64,000 nt of DNA from contig NC_135556.1 of NCBI RefSeq assembly GCF_964340395.1, forward strand, positions 21,372,723 through 21,436,722. Reading direction: 5' to 3'. The position numbers and the translations under genes were made by a program. Positions 1-27,611 of the stretch are shown here, piece after piece (within the stretch, counting starts at the first letter, position 1; each line of letters starts with the position of its first letter). This DNA comes from Glandiceps talaboti (lineage: Eukaryota; Hemichordata; Enteropneusta; Spengelidae). Below the pieces are notes generated by a model. That model did not search any database. It was given only the letters and a program-made list of their open reading frames with translations, and was not told where the DNA came from.

Positions 1-295
1 AACCTCTGCCGCTTCTAGGCCAGTATATTTCAAACACATGTGTCCCACTCCGGTAGCCTTTCTGTCCTCTAATCACATCGGTAGAGTTTCCTTGTGAGCC
101 TCGACGAGCGGTCACGTGGTCACTCAGCACACTAAAATTATTCGAGCAGTCTTCAGGATTCCACGCATGCTCGACCTGAGTGGGCGTCACCCAGGTGTCA
201 TCTTCGAGGTCTATTTCTTTGAGAATTCTTGTGATCGCGAGGTCTAAATGTGAACTGCCAAATTGACCAACCTGTCCTTTCAATTCGTTGCCCAT
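1..295 (-). CDS. SPRY domain-containing SOCS box (SPSB-like) protein, 5' coding part, runs off the left edge
   Basis: The minus strand opens with ATG at 295-293 and stays open to position 1 (98 codons), so only the N-terminal part is present. An acidic leader of about 45 residues is followed by AWNPEDCSNNFSV, then STDVIRGQKGYRSGTHVFEI and YWPRSGRG. This order (a W-N/S-D strand, then D-x-IRG-x-x-GY-x-x-G-x-H-x-x-x-I-x-W-P-x-x-x-RG) is the start of the SPRY fold as found in SPSB/gustavus and FBXO45 proteins. SPSB proteins are substrate adaptors of cullin-RING ubiquitin ligases, binding targets through SPRY and Elongin B/C through a C-terminal SOCS box. The SOCS box would lie outside the window, so FBXO45-like or other SPRY proteins remain possible. 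The start is the first ATG after an AT-rich upstream stretch. No splice donor is evident within the 295 bases. Confidence 0.72.
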   Translation of the reverse strand, partial: MGNELKGQVGQFGSSHLDLAITRILKEIDLEDDTWVTPTQVEHAWNPEDCSNNFSVLSDHVTARRGSQGNSTDVIRGQKGYRSGTHVFEIYWPRSGRG

Positions 296-1114
296 GACGG
301 TTTTCTTTTCTGGAAAAAATTGTAGTTATTAAATGAAATTTTAAAACTTTAGATTTATGACATCCATAAAATGACTACTTAATCTGTTCAGTAATGTTTT
401 AAAGGAAAAGTAGAATTATTTTCATAACATTTCAACTGCATGGTGAAGAACATATCCATTTTTTAATAACACTATAGCCTTTATGCAGCCGGTTGCTCGG
501 TGTGGTGTTGCCTACATGATAACAGTCTGGTAAACCAAGCTGTATAAGTGGGGAGCTGATAGGACAGAGGTTGCTATGTGTAGGACTTAATCCTATGCAT
601 AGACTGTATGCCCCTAGGACTCGGATCAGTTGAAGTTATATCGAACTGTTGTGTCGTTACAGGTCTGTGCCGGGGGAGGGGGTAATTATTGTACCTTCCA
701 TTATCAACATTATAAGTATAATATACATGTTTGAGATCATAGCATTTAATATTTGGTGTCCATGGCCAAACGGTCACGTTTGCTTATCAGTTACATGGTT
801 CAAATTGTCCTTCTGACTTAAGTCATTCAGACTGTTAAAATACGATTATGAATTGAAAGTATCACCGACATGAACTCATAGACTTACTTTGTATATCTAT
901 ATTTTTTTAAATTATAATATTTAAAAAAAAATTATCAATCGACTACCCATCACTTTACGATGAGAAACGTTACGATGAGAAACAGAATTATGTAAATACG
1001 GGCGTCCTAAGAAAAATAGGTGCTAAACAATAGGGGAGAAACTAATAGACATCGTGTAGCGCTTCCCTGTAATAAGATACTGCGAAGTTTTGCAGAATGA
1101 TAAGGTTTTCACTA

Positions 1115-1240
1115 GTGAACATCATCGTCGTAAACCTCGGCCTCTTTTACGGCACGGTGAACATCATCGTCGTAAACCTCTGCCTCTTTTACGGCACGGT
1201 GAACATCATCGTCGTAAACCTCAGCCTCTTTTACGGCAAG
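1115..1240. repeat. 42-bp minisatellite, three copies
   Basis: Three near-identical 42-bp units start at 1115, 1157 and 1199, each beginning GTGAACATCATCGTCG. Because 42 is divisible by three, the array stays open in both directions (14-residue periods), which produces long spurious open frames. It lies about 800 bp upstream of the SPSB-like start codon. I see no support for it being coding. Confidence 0.85.
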
Positions 1241-1598
1241 GTCAAGATGTTTCGTTTCGTCAGCTGAGAAATATGCTCTTGGCTTGCGAGAATGGTGAAC
1301 ATATGCTACGAAAGATGGGCTTAGGATGGCCAATGTCACATCAGAGCAAATGTCTGTATATCGTTTATTAACCCTCCTGTGCGTGGAAACAAATAGTCTA
1401 ATTAAACATACGATAACACGGAACTACAGTGGACTATGATACCCGGATGCCGATGTCCAGCATCCTCCTTATCTCTGACATACGTACCATAATCACCGTG
1501 GTGTACTATCATGCTCTATCATCGTTCTAACAGGTAACCCTGTATATAAAGTGTTTGACCCTATGTAACTGGGACATACAGCATGTTCCTTGTTGTAG

Positions 1599-1602
<4 letters not shown>

Positions 1603-1671
<69 letters not shown>
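1603..1671. repeat. (AT)n microsatellite
   Basis: Uninterrupted TA dinucleotides. The surrounding 300-2450 region holds no supportable gene. Confidence 0.95.
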
Positions 1672-1672
<1 letters not shown>

Positions 1673-2530
1673 TAGCATACCCTAGCTGTCAAATACATGT
1701 AGTATTTCGTGTTTTTATCCTTAATTTTGGAAACGTGAGATTATCAAAGTCATCATAAACTAACAAATGAAAGAAACAACACGAATGAAAATACTAATCG
1801 CCAGCTGTATTTCACCCCATGACGAGCGCGACCAATCTTAGTAGTACGTAGATTATGACCGAAGTAGAACAAACATTCGAATCGATCAGCAAGGTGTCTA
1901 AAATATCAGTGTATAAAATTTTGAGAAAAAGAAGTGTAATCAATCAAAATTTCAGTGGTTGAAAAAAAATCTAACTATTTAGTGAAAGCTGGTAAACTTT
2001 CATGATTGTTTTTGCTAAATGTGATCTTTCAACCGCAAGACGTATATCGTCTGCTTCACCATCTAGGATGTATTTGTTTAAAAAAACTAATCGTCACAAA
2101 TAAATGTTGAATAGTTACCTGTATCATGTATGTAGGCCTGAACAAACCAAGTCGACGATGTAAATGTATCACTTCTAAGTGACCAAAAGGTCAGTATTGG
2201 TCAGGAGGTCACATGGATGTTTTACATTGTCATGTGATCGATGACATGTTCATAAAGAACGATTCAAATTGAAAAAAAATATATATGAACGTCACAACGC
2301 CAAGAAGAGGTTTGCGAAACAGCTTTACTCTGGATATTTCAAACAGAAGTTTCAAACAGTCCTCTGAATAACCGGCCGGTCACCGGTTGAGGGCACTCAC
2401 TCACTCAGTAGAACTAACTCATAAATAATTAATAAGGTAGTCATAGTAAAACTGGTTTATTACACCAACAAAAGAACAGTTATAATTGATTTAGAAAAAA
2501 ACCAACAACACCAGCTTTTCAAATCATTAC

Positions 2531-2536
2531 TTTATT
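2531..2536 (-). terminator. Candidate polyadenylation signal of the receptor gene (AATAAA)
   Basis: TTTATT on plus reads AATAAA on minus, about 480 bases after the receptor stop codon at 3019. A second AATAAA lies at 2456-2461. The stretch 2450-3018 is AT-rich and has no other coding signal, consistent with a 3' UTR. Confidence 0.5.
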
Positions 2537-3018
2537 ACATGGCACCTTGTAGAGGAAATACATGTATATTTTTAAAAAGAAAAAAATGTAAAAGTAAACA
2601 ATAAACAAAAATAGACATTTCATGATATTATTACACGCACCTTCAACAGATCACAGATAATATTTCAAAATGATTAATTTTGCACTAGGTACTTTGGGGC
2701 ATACATGAAATCCACGACAAATGGATGAAATGAAAGCAAATAAAAAATATAGTCAAAACAGTGAGAATGTGCATGCTTTAAAAGTGGTAGATTATTTGGC
2801 TCATTGACATACTGAAAATATACAGGTGCTCTTAAAACATTAAAATTATTAAATTTTAACACAAAATAATGGTTACAATTTCGTCATTTTAATACTATTT
2901 CTGCAAGATTGCTTCAAATGTAATTATCCCAAAACACTTACAATTACATGTATTTTATATATAGTCAAAATATTTGGATATATCACCATAGAGTTGTGAA
3001 CTATACTTGCGGGGGTCC

Positions 3019-17933
<14,915 letters not shown>

Positions 17934-18156
17934 GACGACTGCAGTCGATGAACCTGTAGTGCTTGAATTGGATGTACCTATTACATACACACAGTGTGGC
18001 GTACCTTTCTCTGAATGTGTCGAATCATAAATCTAGTTTACTCGTGACTCTCCTTGACCTGTACGTAGTACACATCCCGGATCAGTGTCTAAATCCAGAT
18101 GCAGAGTTAAATGACGCTTATATTTTGCTTTTTGATATTTTGAGGGACACAGGACA

Positions 18157-18597
18157 GTCTGTCTGTCTGTCTGTCTGTCTGTCTGTGTATGTATGTGTGT
18201 GTGTATGTATGTATGTATGTATGTATGTATGTATGTATGTATGTATGTATGTATGTATGTATGTATGTATGTGTGTGTATGTATACATGTATGTATGTAT
18301 GTATGTATGTATGTATGTATGTATGTATGTATGTATGTATGTATGTATGTATGTATGTATGTATGTATGTATGTATATGTGTGTACATGTGTGTGTGTAT
18401 GTATGTATGTATGTATGTATGTATGTATGTATGTATGTATGTATGTATGTATGTGTATGTATGTATGTATGTATGTATGTATGTATGTATGTATGTATGT
18501 ATGTATGTATGTATGTATGTATGTATACTATGTATGTATGTATGTATGTATGTATGTATGTATGTATGTATGTATGTATGTATGTATGTATGTATCT
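18157..18597. repeat. Long (TATG)n array with a (GTCT)n head
   Basis: A short GTCT run (18157-18184) is followed by about 410 bases of TATG with a few GTGT and ACATG interruptions. It starts about 225 bp upstream of the receptor start codon (17933, minus). All long frames across it are artefacts of the four-base period. Confidence 0.95.
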
Positions 18598-20507
18598 TGC
18601 TAAAACTCAATAAAATTGTAAACTACTTATGCTGAATACACGGCTGTACACGACCTCATTACTGTGTTTCCTGGCATTTATGGAATTCTTAGATAGTCTT
18701 GTGTATTCATCGACGCCCGGGTGGTACTTCCATGGCATAAGCTTATTTGATGAAACTTGTTGATAATCGTAACTAAGTTATTATTACCTGTTATTCATCA
18801 TCACAGTGACTCAGTGTAGACTTTAAGAAAACACATGAGATATCGTTGATTTAAGAGAAGGCCCTTTGAGTGTTAGGTAAACACTATTTGGGTCGACCCT
18901 GTCTACAGTATATTATATAAAACTATGCAGTGTATCTCGTTTTTTCTCTCTACTGGTAGCGCCTTCATCGATGCAAATCACATAATCCCAAAGTCGTACA
19001 AATGCGTTATGAATATCAGTGTCCTCATAGTGCATAATATGCGTAAAATGGTTCATCGCCGATTCGATCTTGAATAATTCAACTGATGTTGGCTTACTAT
19101 TCATGACCTCATACGTTGGAATTCTATGTTTTGCAATTAATAAGAACCTTCTATCGTTATGAATCCTGTTCGTTGATTTATGGATCAGCAATGGGCCATA
19201 TTTATAGCCTTATTTTGTCATTTACATTAAACGATACTGTACTATATGGTTGATTAATGAAACGTTTGATGTTTCATCTATCGATCGATCGATCGATCAC
19301 ATTGTGAATTGATTGATTGTAACATCTATCAATTGATTAGTTAAGATAATGAATTCTCATTGAATTACATTCCTGTCACAACAACTGCTATTTTTATATG
19401 CATATATTTTTTCATATGTGAGTGTATAATTCAGGTAGTTATGTTTCCGTTGTATTCCATATGGCCTCTGTGTTAATGGTTTCTTCTCATCAGATGTACA
19501 AAGTACAGACATTTACAGGTTGGAAGAACAGTTTTAAATTGTCTTTTTAAAGTTGATGCCAGTTTCCGCATCCACTATTTCTTGCAAGACTTCACACGAT
19601 TTTCGCGATTATATTATTTATTTCTCGTATACGTAAAAAAAAAAAGTTTAGGGTCGGTGTGAAAAACTAGGTCGGGTCGGGTAACCTGAACCAAACAAAT
19701 TTGTAGGCCTAAGCTCGGACCGATGACGTCATTACAGTCTCAGTTGCTTAGTCACGTGATAATCATATATAGGTAGAGAACTATAGTACTCATGTGGATA
19801 AAATTAACCTATGTGATATATTACCGTATCTTGTAGTCATTATTTATCTAAAGTGATAAAAAAGTATAGTTGTGTATACCACTATACTAGCTGACATATA
19901 CTGTAGAACGATAACACATTAAAAATATAATGTATATAATTATCAAATGGGCTAGTAGGCCAGATCAGGACACAGACACTTGTTTCCCGAGGTATGAGTC
20001 AGAATACAATAAACTATGAATATTGAGATACTTGGCAAATTCTCTAAGCCAATTTGATTGCCATTGACGCACACAATTTTCTAGTGACGCACCAACATTG
20101 CGTGTGACCCAATCTCTTTACTATTACAAATATGTGATGACTCACAAGAAATTCCACTTTTTTCTCATTCTGACTCACAACAAAATGTGGTTATCACTTG
20201 AGGGCACTATTCACTGTGTGTGTGACTTACGCGACAGTAGAAACCCGTTGTTACTTTACCCCTTTCATACTAGTAATTTCAGTATCTCAATATTGTCGAT
20301 GTCTTATTATTCAGAAAGATATCTCGGGAAACAAGTGCCTGTGCCGTTTCAGGATAAAAACGGGTTGCGATCCGATAACTAGAATGTCCACGTCTCTGGT
20401 GCAGTAGTGTGCCAGCTGTCGTGGTAGACAAGACCTAGCAATGTAGCATAGGCATAGTTACAGCGCATCGACGTGGACAAACGGTGTCTTTTATCCTCAT
20501 CTCGATA
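18598..20507. other. Intergenic region between the divergent receptor and AGA genes
   Basis: No gene supported. It contains copy B of the MITE (19480-19712), a CACGTG site at 19753-19758, a short GATC tandem at 19281-19298, and a 92-codon minus frame (18913-19191) that I could not relate to any family. Confidence 0.5.
19480..19712. mobile_element. MITE-like element, copy B (partial, inverted relative to copy A)
   Basis: The complement of this stretch reads GCTTAGGCCTACAAATTTG, then GGTTCAGGTTACCCGACC, then a tract matching copy A (5510-5920) through AAACTGTTCTTCCAACCTG. Only the half with one terminal repeat is obvious. Confidence 0.6.
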
Positions 20508-20517
20508 GTCACGTGAA
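20508..20517 (+). promoter_or_regulatory. CLEAR-like E-box (GTCACGTGAA) upstream of AGA
   Basis: GTCACGTGAA ends 19 bases before the AGA start codon. A second site, GTCACGTGAT, is at 19751-19760. Both match GTCACGTGAC, the motif bound by TFEB/MITF-family factors at lysosomal genes, at nine or more of ten positions for the second and eight for the first. AGA is lysosomal, so the placement is suggestive. CACGTG also occurs elsewhere in this window by chance. Confidence 0.4.
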
Positions 20518-20536
20518 TGTCACCTGACTGTTCAAT

Positions 20537-23500
20537 ATGGCTGCCCCCATAGTACAGATCGCACAGTTCCTGTGTTTTCTTCATTGTTTTTATGCGTGTT
20601 CATCAGTAGATCTCCTGCCACTGGTTGTAAATACTTGGCCTTTTACTAATGCTACTGGAAAAGGTAAATATTTTTTCCTTGTCCGTTAGTTATCGCTCGA
20701 AGGAGAGGGACAATGCAATGTCAGAATCGCGTAGCGACTTACCCCCCCCCTCCCCCCTCGACTTACCGTTAAATACTCCGTCTGCAAGCAGGATTATATA
20801 GATATATCATATGAAGATGCTCGCCGAGTTGAGCCAGATGATTGTCAGAGGTTGGCCGTTCCAGAGTGGGACTGTCAGGCCGAACAACCTACGTACAAAG
20901 AAATACAATGTTCATAATTAAAAGTACGGAATCCTGGTACGGAATTACCAATTACCATGGAAGTAGGGTTCTACTTCCATGCAATTACCAATTAATTAGC
21001 AGCCATCGGCAAAAATAGTCTCAATGCTAGCAGACTGAGTAAGTTGGGAATCGATTCTGACAACTTACTCCGTCTGCAAACAGCACTGCAGCTAGAAATA
21101 ATTTTATAATTTGAATTCCTTACCTGATTTCCAACCTGACTTTTGTCACATAGCATGGGATGTTATAACCAGTGGTGGCAGTGCACTTGATGCTGTAGAA
21201 CAAGGCTGTACTAAGTGTGAAGTTATGCAGTGTGATGGTACAGTGGGCTATGGTGGAAGGTAAGTATTGTATGCGAAGTTATGCAGAGTGATGGTACAGT
21301 GGGCTATGGTGGAAGGTAAGTATTGTATGTGAAGTTATACAATGTGATGGTACAGTGGGCTATGGTGGAAGGTAAGTACTGCATGTGAAGTTATGCAGTG
21401 TGATGGTACAGTGGGCTATGGTGGAAGGTAAGTACTGTATGCGAAGTTATGCAGTGTGATGGTACAGTGGGCTATGGTGGAAGGTAAGTACTGTATGCGA
21501 AGTTATGCAGTGTGATGGTACAGTGCGCTATGGTGGAAGGTAAGTACTGCATGTGAAGTTATGCAGAGTGATGGGACGGTTTGTTATGGTGGAAGGTAAG
21601 TATTGTATGGGAAGCTAGGCAGCGTGTTTGGAATGGTTGGTTATGTGGCAGGTAATTAGTACTATGTTCTTGAGTTCTTAATATCAGTATGCAGTGTCAC
21701 TTTTGTTAGAACTTCTTGAAGATGTCAACCAATACACAAACACCTTTATCTGATGTCAATGATCTTTGTAAAACACATTTTGTGTCTTTCTTGTCAAAAC
21801 ATTTATGAGTGTCATATAATCTCACATTCTATAGTATTTTGAAATTTCAATTGTGTTATCATATTATTGCTAAAAAATTCAAGTAAACATTTCTTCTTTC
21901 ATTTTGCAGTCCTGATGAGGATGGTGAAACAACTCTTGATGCCATGATAATGGATGGGTAAGTTGCCATGGATACATACATTACTTTAATACTACCTTGA
22001 AAGTTTAGCCTTTCACAGGTTTTAAGACATAGATTGGTTTTGGAAATAAAGGCCAAGCTTTTCAGAGTTTGACACACACAGGTATCCATTAGGAATTCAC
22101 TGGTCAGTAAGAACCAGTGTTTATTGGATGTCTGGTACGTCCACCGTATTTCCATAGGTGTACATGTACAGATAGGACTTTGGTAATTGAGCCTTAGTCA
22201 TGTGATGTATCTCAGCAGAAAACCTCAAATAGATGTCAAAATGAAATACCTATTCTGTATTTCAATTAAATTGATTTCACACCAAATAATACACCACTTA
22301 TTTATAAACTAAAGGTACTCGGATATCCTGCAACAATTGAAGAAAGAAATATTTAATATAGCATGCAATTTAAATTGGGAAAAGAATGATTTGTTGAATT
22401 TAATGGTATTAGTAACATAAAGTCTATAGCTGATCCTTTTCAGTAAACTGCTGACTGAGTAATTGCTAAATTTAACAGAAACTAGCATTGCACCTTTGAA
22501 TAATATCACCTCAGCTGTTTAATAGTATATATAAAGGTCAATGTAAAATGACCATTGTTTTATTCCAGTATAACACATGATGTTGGCGCAGTGGCTGATC
22601 TGAGGAGAATCAAGAATGCGATATCGGTAGCTCGTAGTGTTATGGAGTATACAACGCATACATTAATAGTAGGTGATCAAGGTATGTAAACTTACAGTAC
22701 TTATGTAGAGATTGAAATGTGTGAACACTACTATATATGTGTATAACTTGAAGTGTTTTGCAAGGTTCATTGGATAGAAAAAACAATGGACAAAAGGACA
22801 CCTGTTGAATTAAAGGAGTACTGTATATAGTTATGCTTCTCAATTCACTTGACCCTTCCGTGAGCTTCATATAAGCCCCTGCTATGACTGGAATATTGTA
22901 AACTCCTACATGCATTTGCTATAATATAGAATAATACATTTCGCAATTTATTCACCCATCTTAGAATTTCTAATAACTTGGTGCTAGACTATTATTTAAG
23001 ATGGGAAAGAAGAGTCCCCTGTAATGTATTGTGTAACAAACAGAAGATGTTTTAATACACGGAATGTATGTCCACTTTGTTTCAGATTTCAGAATTTTTT
23101 TATAATGTGTAATTTCTCAACTGTTTACTTTGTAGCCACTCAGTTTGCCATTGAGATGGGTTTTAAAGAGATTGATTTACATACAAACAAATCAAGGTAA
23201 TTTGGATTCATTTTTACCATTGTAGGAATTAGGTACTTAATGTTAGATTATCACTCTGCATATAATTATTATGCATGGTTTATGTATCTGCAAAAAATCC
23301 CCTAATCTGTATTTGTGTATTTACTTGTGGTATCTGTTACTATACATTTAGACAAATCTGGGAAGATTGGAAAAACAACAGCTGCCAACCAAATTATCGA
23401 CAAGTAAGTTATTCATTGTATTTGATTGTATTTGACGGTACTCAACAATAGTCATCCCCTAGTGGGAATTTGAAAAATAGACTGTCTCTTATTTTGCTAA

Positions 23501-26500
23501 TAATGAAGTATTGCACTTTGAATTTATGATACTAATTTTGATTTTCCCAACCCAGGACATTGTATTATGCTGGCAACATTGAAATTTATGACATTACTTG
23601 TGGATTAAAATTGACTTGAAACGTCACTTTGAATGTGATTCAGAAAATTGAAAATTCAGTGTATGTATGAAAACATCATTATTTGTTTTATGAACCGGCA
23701 TCTATAATAAGCAGATTATACATATAACCATCTCAGAACTTCTGTATGTACATTCCACCATACCTTATAACATATAAACCAGTGAATATAAAATTACAGC
23801 GATGTATTCATAAACTTTTGGTATTTTTGTTTTGATGAAATACCAAAAACATGAATGCATACCTGTATACAATGAGTATGTGAGCGTGCCATGATGTTCA
23901 CAAAGTCATATGAAGGCACAGTTTTTTTTTAATGACATTTATATTTTTGATAATGTTTACAACAGTGCCCATGACTCGTGAGTACCAGTGTAGGTATTCA
24001 GGGTATTCATACCCATACTTTATGTGCTTTCTCCTGTGCTTTCACTTGCTATGCCCATGAAAAAATGACCAAAGAGAACATTGCAACCATTATACAAATA
24101 CACAGAGTAGTCATTGTTTTGGCACCTTGCATCCATGGTTTTGTCTTATTCATCCAGAACTTTGTACTATCAGGTGATCACATTTACTTAGAATATAAAC
24201 TGTCACCTTTGATACGATACACTAAATTATTCTTCAACAGAATGTGACCCCTGACCCTACAAAGTATTGTGGACCATACACGCCAAACAAAGATAAGAAT
24301 TATCAAAATTTACGAAAAGAAAGATTGAACAAAAATATTGATGTACGGAATCACGATACAATAGGTAAGTGTCACAGATATTCAATAAAAGAGGGTGGTT
24401 TTCTTACAAAATAACCAAAAGAAGGGTGTAAAAATTTAGTACATGTATCTGTAAAAGGCCCAATATATGATTAAAAAAACTGAATTTCTAATATATTTAG
24501 AAAAAAAATTAAATGTGGATTATTACAAGGATGTAGAAGAGCACATGCAGGCAGTACTTTGAGTATGCAAATGTCATCGACATATATTTATGGACATTCT
24601 TCCAGAAACCCAAAGTACTATTCAGAATGCAACAAAAAACATTCACCTTAACCCTTAGCAGTACACATGAATTATTGTTTTCAGTATTTTTCCATCACAT
24701 TTATGTTTATTTTGTGACTCAAAAACAACTTAAAGTGCAGCAAATTGAAATTCTTTCATATTTTTCGATGTCAAAAGATGATAAAAGGTAAACCTGTACT
24801 AGCTTTAACTGGGGTATTGTTTTTTTTTCGATCAGACAACCACCAGTGTATTCACAATAAATTGTTCTTATACCAATTGTTAGACATTGTACATGTCAAT
24901 TACACTATTACATGTCTATTTTATCATAAGAAGTATAGTTATAATTTGCAATCATGATTCATTTTGGGGGCTGATTTTTGTGTGCGGACCCAAAAATCAA
25001 TTATATTGATATATTGCACTATACCATGTGTACTGTTACACATAAATATATTATGTTTATCGACAGGTGATTCAATACTGTTCAGTGGGTAAAAATTACA
25101 AGGAAGGTATTATATCGAACAAAACAGTTAAAAAAAAACCATTCCATTTGCAGCTAGTCAGTTTAAACCATTAAAATGACCTATTGTTTTTGTTTTTATT
25201 TAGGTATGGTTGTCATAGATGGTCAGGGTAATGTAGCAGGAGGAACCTCAACAAATGGGCTTTCACATAAAATACCAGGGTATGAAAACTCCATTGAATT
25301 AATCACATTTTGAGATGTAAACTTGTTAACATCACATACATTCCTCTTGATACTATAGGGGTTCATATAGTTGTATAACAAGGTGGAGTTGCACATACAT
25401 ATTCAAACATCACCATATTTCCATTTGATTGGGTTTATTTGTTTAACATTTTTTACAATGCAGGTGTCACACTGAATTTATCCTCTTTGGTATCTGAGGT
25501 CAAATTCATAAATTCACATGTATTGATTTTTTAATGAAAATATGAAACAATGACATTTAACAATATTGTAAGTTGTAACTTTGGTATGTTATTCTACTTA
25601 CTAGAGTTGTGCCATTCACAGATAAAACTACATTAGATATTTGGCATAACACCAAATGCATTTTCAGTACACAATTCGACTTGTTGTGGTACATACATGT
25701 ATGTAAACAGAGCCACATAAACAGACCAATATTTCATACTTGTTTAAATGTCAACAGTAGTATGACTTCAAATCTATATTGTATCATTATCAACTAAGAG
25801 AAGGCATGATTTGTAATTATCTTGGTGGCAGAATCTTTGCCGTGATAGTTAGATTTTGTGATGTCTTTGCCATTTCAGTCATATGGGTAATTCATTTGTT
25901 GACATTGTTGTTATTTGTCTTGACACATTTCAGTCGCGTAGGTGATTCTCCAATAGCTGGTGCTGGTGCATATGTAGATAACGATGTGGGCGGGGCTGCA
26001 GCTACTGGTGATGGAGGTATTATGATGAGATTACTACCAAGGTAAATCATAAACAAATATTTCTGATTACTTGTGAAAGAGAAGAAACAAAAAAACTGAA
26101 AAAGAGACACACACTGGTGTATGTGCATACAGGCAATGACAGAAGAATTAGACAAGAGAAAGACAGGAAGGAAGAATTGGAGATTTAATTACTCACAAGC
26201 ATCAAGAGTTGCCTCATCCAGAAGTAATACAATACTCTGAGCAATCAGTAATCGAAATAATTTCTATGATCACATATGTATATTGAGATGATAAAAGGCT
26301 ATATAAGTCTAAATAATATTCAATAAATGAGGATATACACCTTCCAACAAGGTTTCACACAGTAGCATTAACCATGTGATGAAATACATCTAAAATTGAT
26401 TGACTTTTATAAATGCAGAGGCATTTTTTAAACTGGCCATCTATCATAGAGTGATTAAAACTGACAGTTTGTAGTCGAAAGTGCTCAGCTTATCAACAGC

Positions 26501-26991
26501 ACCCTCTATCATAGCGTGATCAAAAGTGACAGTTTGCAGTCAAAGGCTCTCAGCTTATCAAATTGTGTTGTGTGTATTGATTAAAATTTTAGTAATTATT
26601 TTGTTTTCAATTTATTAGTTATCAAACAGTGGAATATATGCGTATGGGTTTGGATCCTATATCTGCAGCTAAAATGTCAATGGAAAGAATTATCAAACAT
26701 TACCCAAACTTTGATGGGGCACTGATAGCAGCTAACGTACAGGGATTCCATGGTAAGTGTAAAATGATAGCCCTCATAAGACAACATATGTATTTTTCCC
26801 TATTCCAATGTTTCGTTTATAAACAGACGAATTGCATGCAATAATCTAAAAGTTTCTTTATCCTTTTTATTTATTCTCTGTAATTACTTTTCGCTACAGG
26901 TGCTGCTTGTCGTGGATTTGGTACATTTCATTACTCTGTGCGGAGTCCTGGTATGACCAATGTTACAGTCCAATCCGTTCCATGTTTATAA
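20537..26991 (+). CDS. AGA: N(4)-(beta-N-acetylglucosaminyl)-L-asparaginase (aspartylglucosaminidase), complete, 11 exons
   Basis: Exons: 20537-20663, 21154-21259, 21910-21957, 22569-22681, 23136-23196, 23352-23403, 24241-24364, 25204-25279, 25934-26041, 26619-26752, 26900-26991. All junctions are GT/AG with matching phase, giving 346 aa. This lysosomal Ntn-hydrolase cleaves the GlcNAc-Asn bond during glycoprotein breakdown. Residues 1-24 are a signal peptide, followed by [10 protein letters not shown], the usual mature start. [20 protein letters not shown] is the conserved N-terminal core. HDTIGMVV carries the autocleavage site, making Thr209 the nucleophile. RVGDSP (Arg237, Asp240) and GAAATGDGG (Thr260, Gly261) supply substrate-binding residues. 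These positions sit at a constant offset of three from the known enzyme numbering, so the active site looks intact. The start is the first ATG; it precedes a hydrophobic leader. The receptor gene is divergent, about 2.6 kb away. Confidence 0.96.
21219..21660 (+). repeat. 56-bp tandem array duplicating the 3' end of AGA exon 2 with its splice donor
   Basis: Eight units, each about 41 bases of exon 2 (GAAGTTATGCAGTGTGATGG onward to GGTGGAAG) plus 15 bases of intron start (GTAAGTATTGTATGC-like). The donor GT occurs at 21260, 21316, 21372, 21428, 21484, 21540, 21596 and 21652, exactly 56 apart. The last two units are diverged. Only the first donor keeps the AGA frame: using any later one reads AGG TAA at the first junction. 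Confidence 0.95.
24783..25040 (+). repeat. Dispersed repeat, copy 2
   Basis: Matches 10788-11200 in the same orientation: CCTGTACTAGCTTTAACTGG, CGATCAGACAACCACCAGTG, GACATTGTACATGT and GCTGATTTTTGTGTGCGGAC occur in the same order. It lies in AGA intron 7. Confidence 0.6.
26441..26570 (+). repeat. 65-bp tandem duplication
   Basis: Two copies start at 26441 and 26506 with CTATCATAG.GTGAT, then TGACAGTTTG.AGTC and CTCAGCTTATCA. It lies in AGA intron 9. Confidence 0.85.
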
Positions 26992-27507
26992 TGCTACGTA
27001 CATTTCACTAAGATATACAAACATGCAATAGGGCAGTTAAGCATTGTACATGATTATGAAATTGTCACATATGGAAGATTGTATTATCAGTACTAAGCTT
27101 CTATATCCATATGGCTATTTTTTCCATTGTTATATGCAAAGTGATAATATACTTGGAGGTTCCTTATCTTTCCTACAGCATGAGTTGTGTTCAAAATACT
27201 GTTAGCCATATTTGCAAAGGCAGCTACAAATAATTAATACAGACAGACAGACAGACAGACAGACAGACTGATAGACATGTGAATGCAAAAGATGGAGGAT
27301 ATCTTTTGTAGCACAGCTAATGTACAGTATGTGTTTTATATGGAAAGCTTACAGGTAAACTTCCTCTCTTATTCTGACAAGATGCTGACTACATTAACAG
27401 TGCATGTGGTAGTTGTACCTTTGCTTGGCACCTGAAGTCTGCAGAAAAAAAAAAACTGTACATCATTAGTTCATTAGCGCAAAATGTCAAACTGCCCCTC
27501 CAGCCAC

Positions 27508-27543
27508 ACACACACACACACACACACACCACACAACCCCCCA

Positions 27544-27609
<66 letters not shown>
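27508..27609. repeat. (CA)n microsatellite
   Basis: CA dinucleotides with one CC-rich interruption near 27535-27545. Confidence 0.95.

Positions 27610-27611
<2 letters not shown>

Noticed and set aside
1090-1371. 93-codon plus and 75-codon minus frames with 14-residue repeats
   Set aside because: They are created by the 42-bp minisatellite. There is no splice context or family resemblance. The HLDLA string shared with the SPSB-like leader is too short to mean homology.
18107-18635. Open frames of 136-216 codons in five frames, Tyr/Val/Cys/Met- or Ile/His/Thr-rich
   Set aside because: They are translations of the (TATG)n array, which is open in every frame where it lacks stops.
18913-19191. 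92-codon minus frame of ordinary amino-acid composition
   Set aside because: No domain, splice partner or start context was recognised. It could be a fragment of an old element, but I cannot support a gene.
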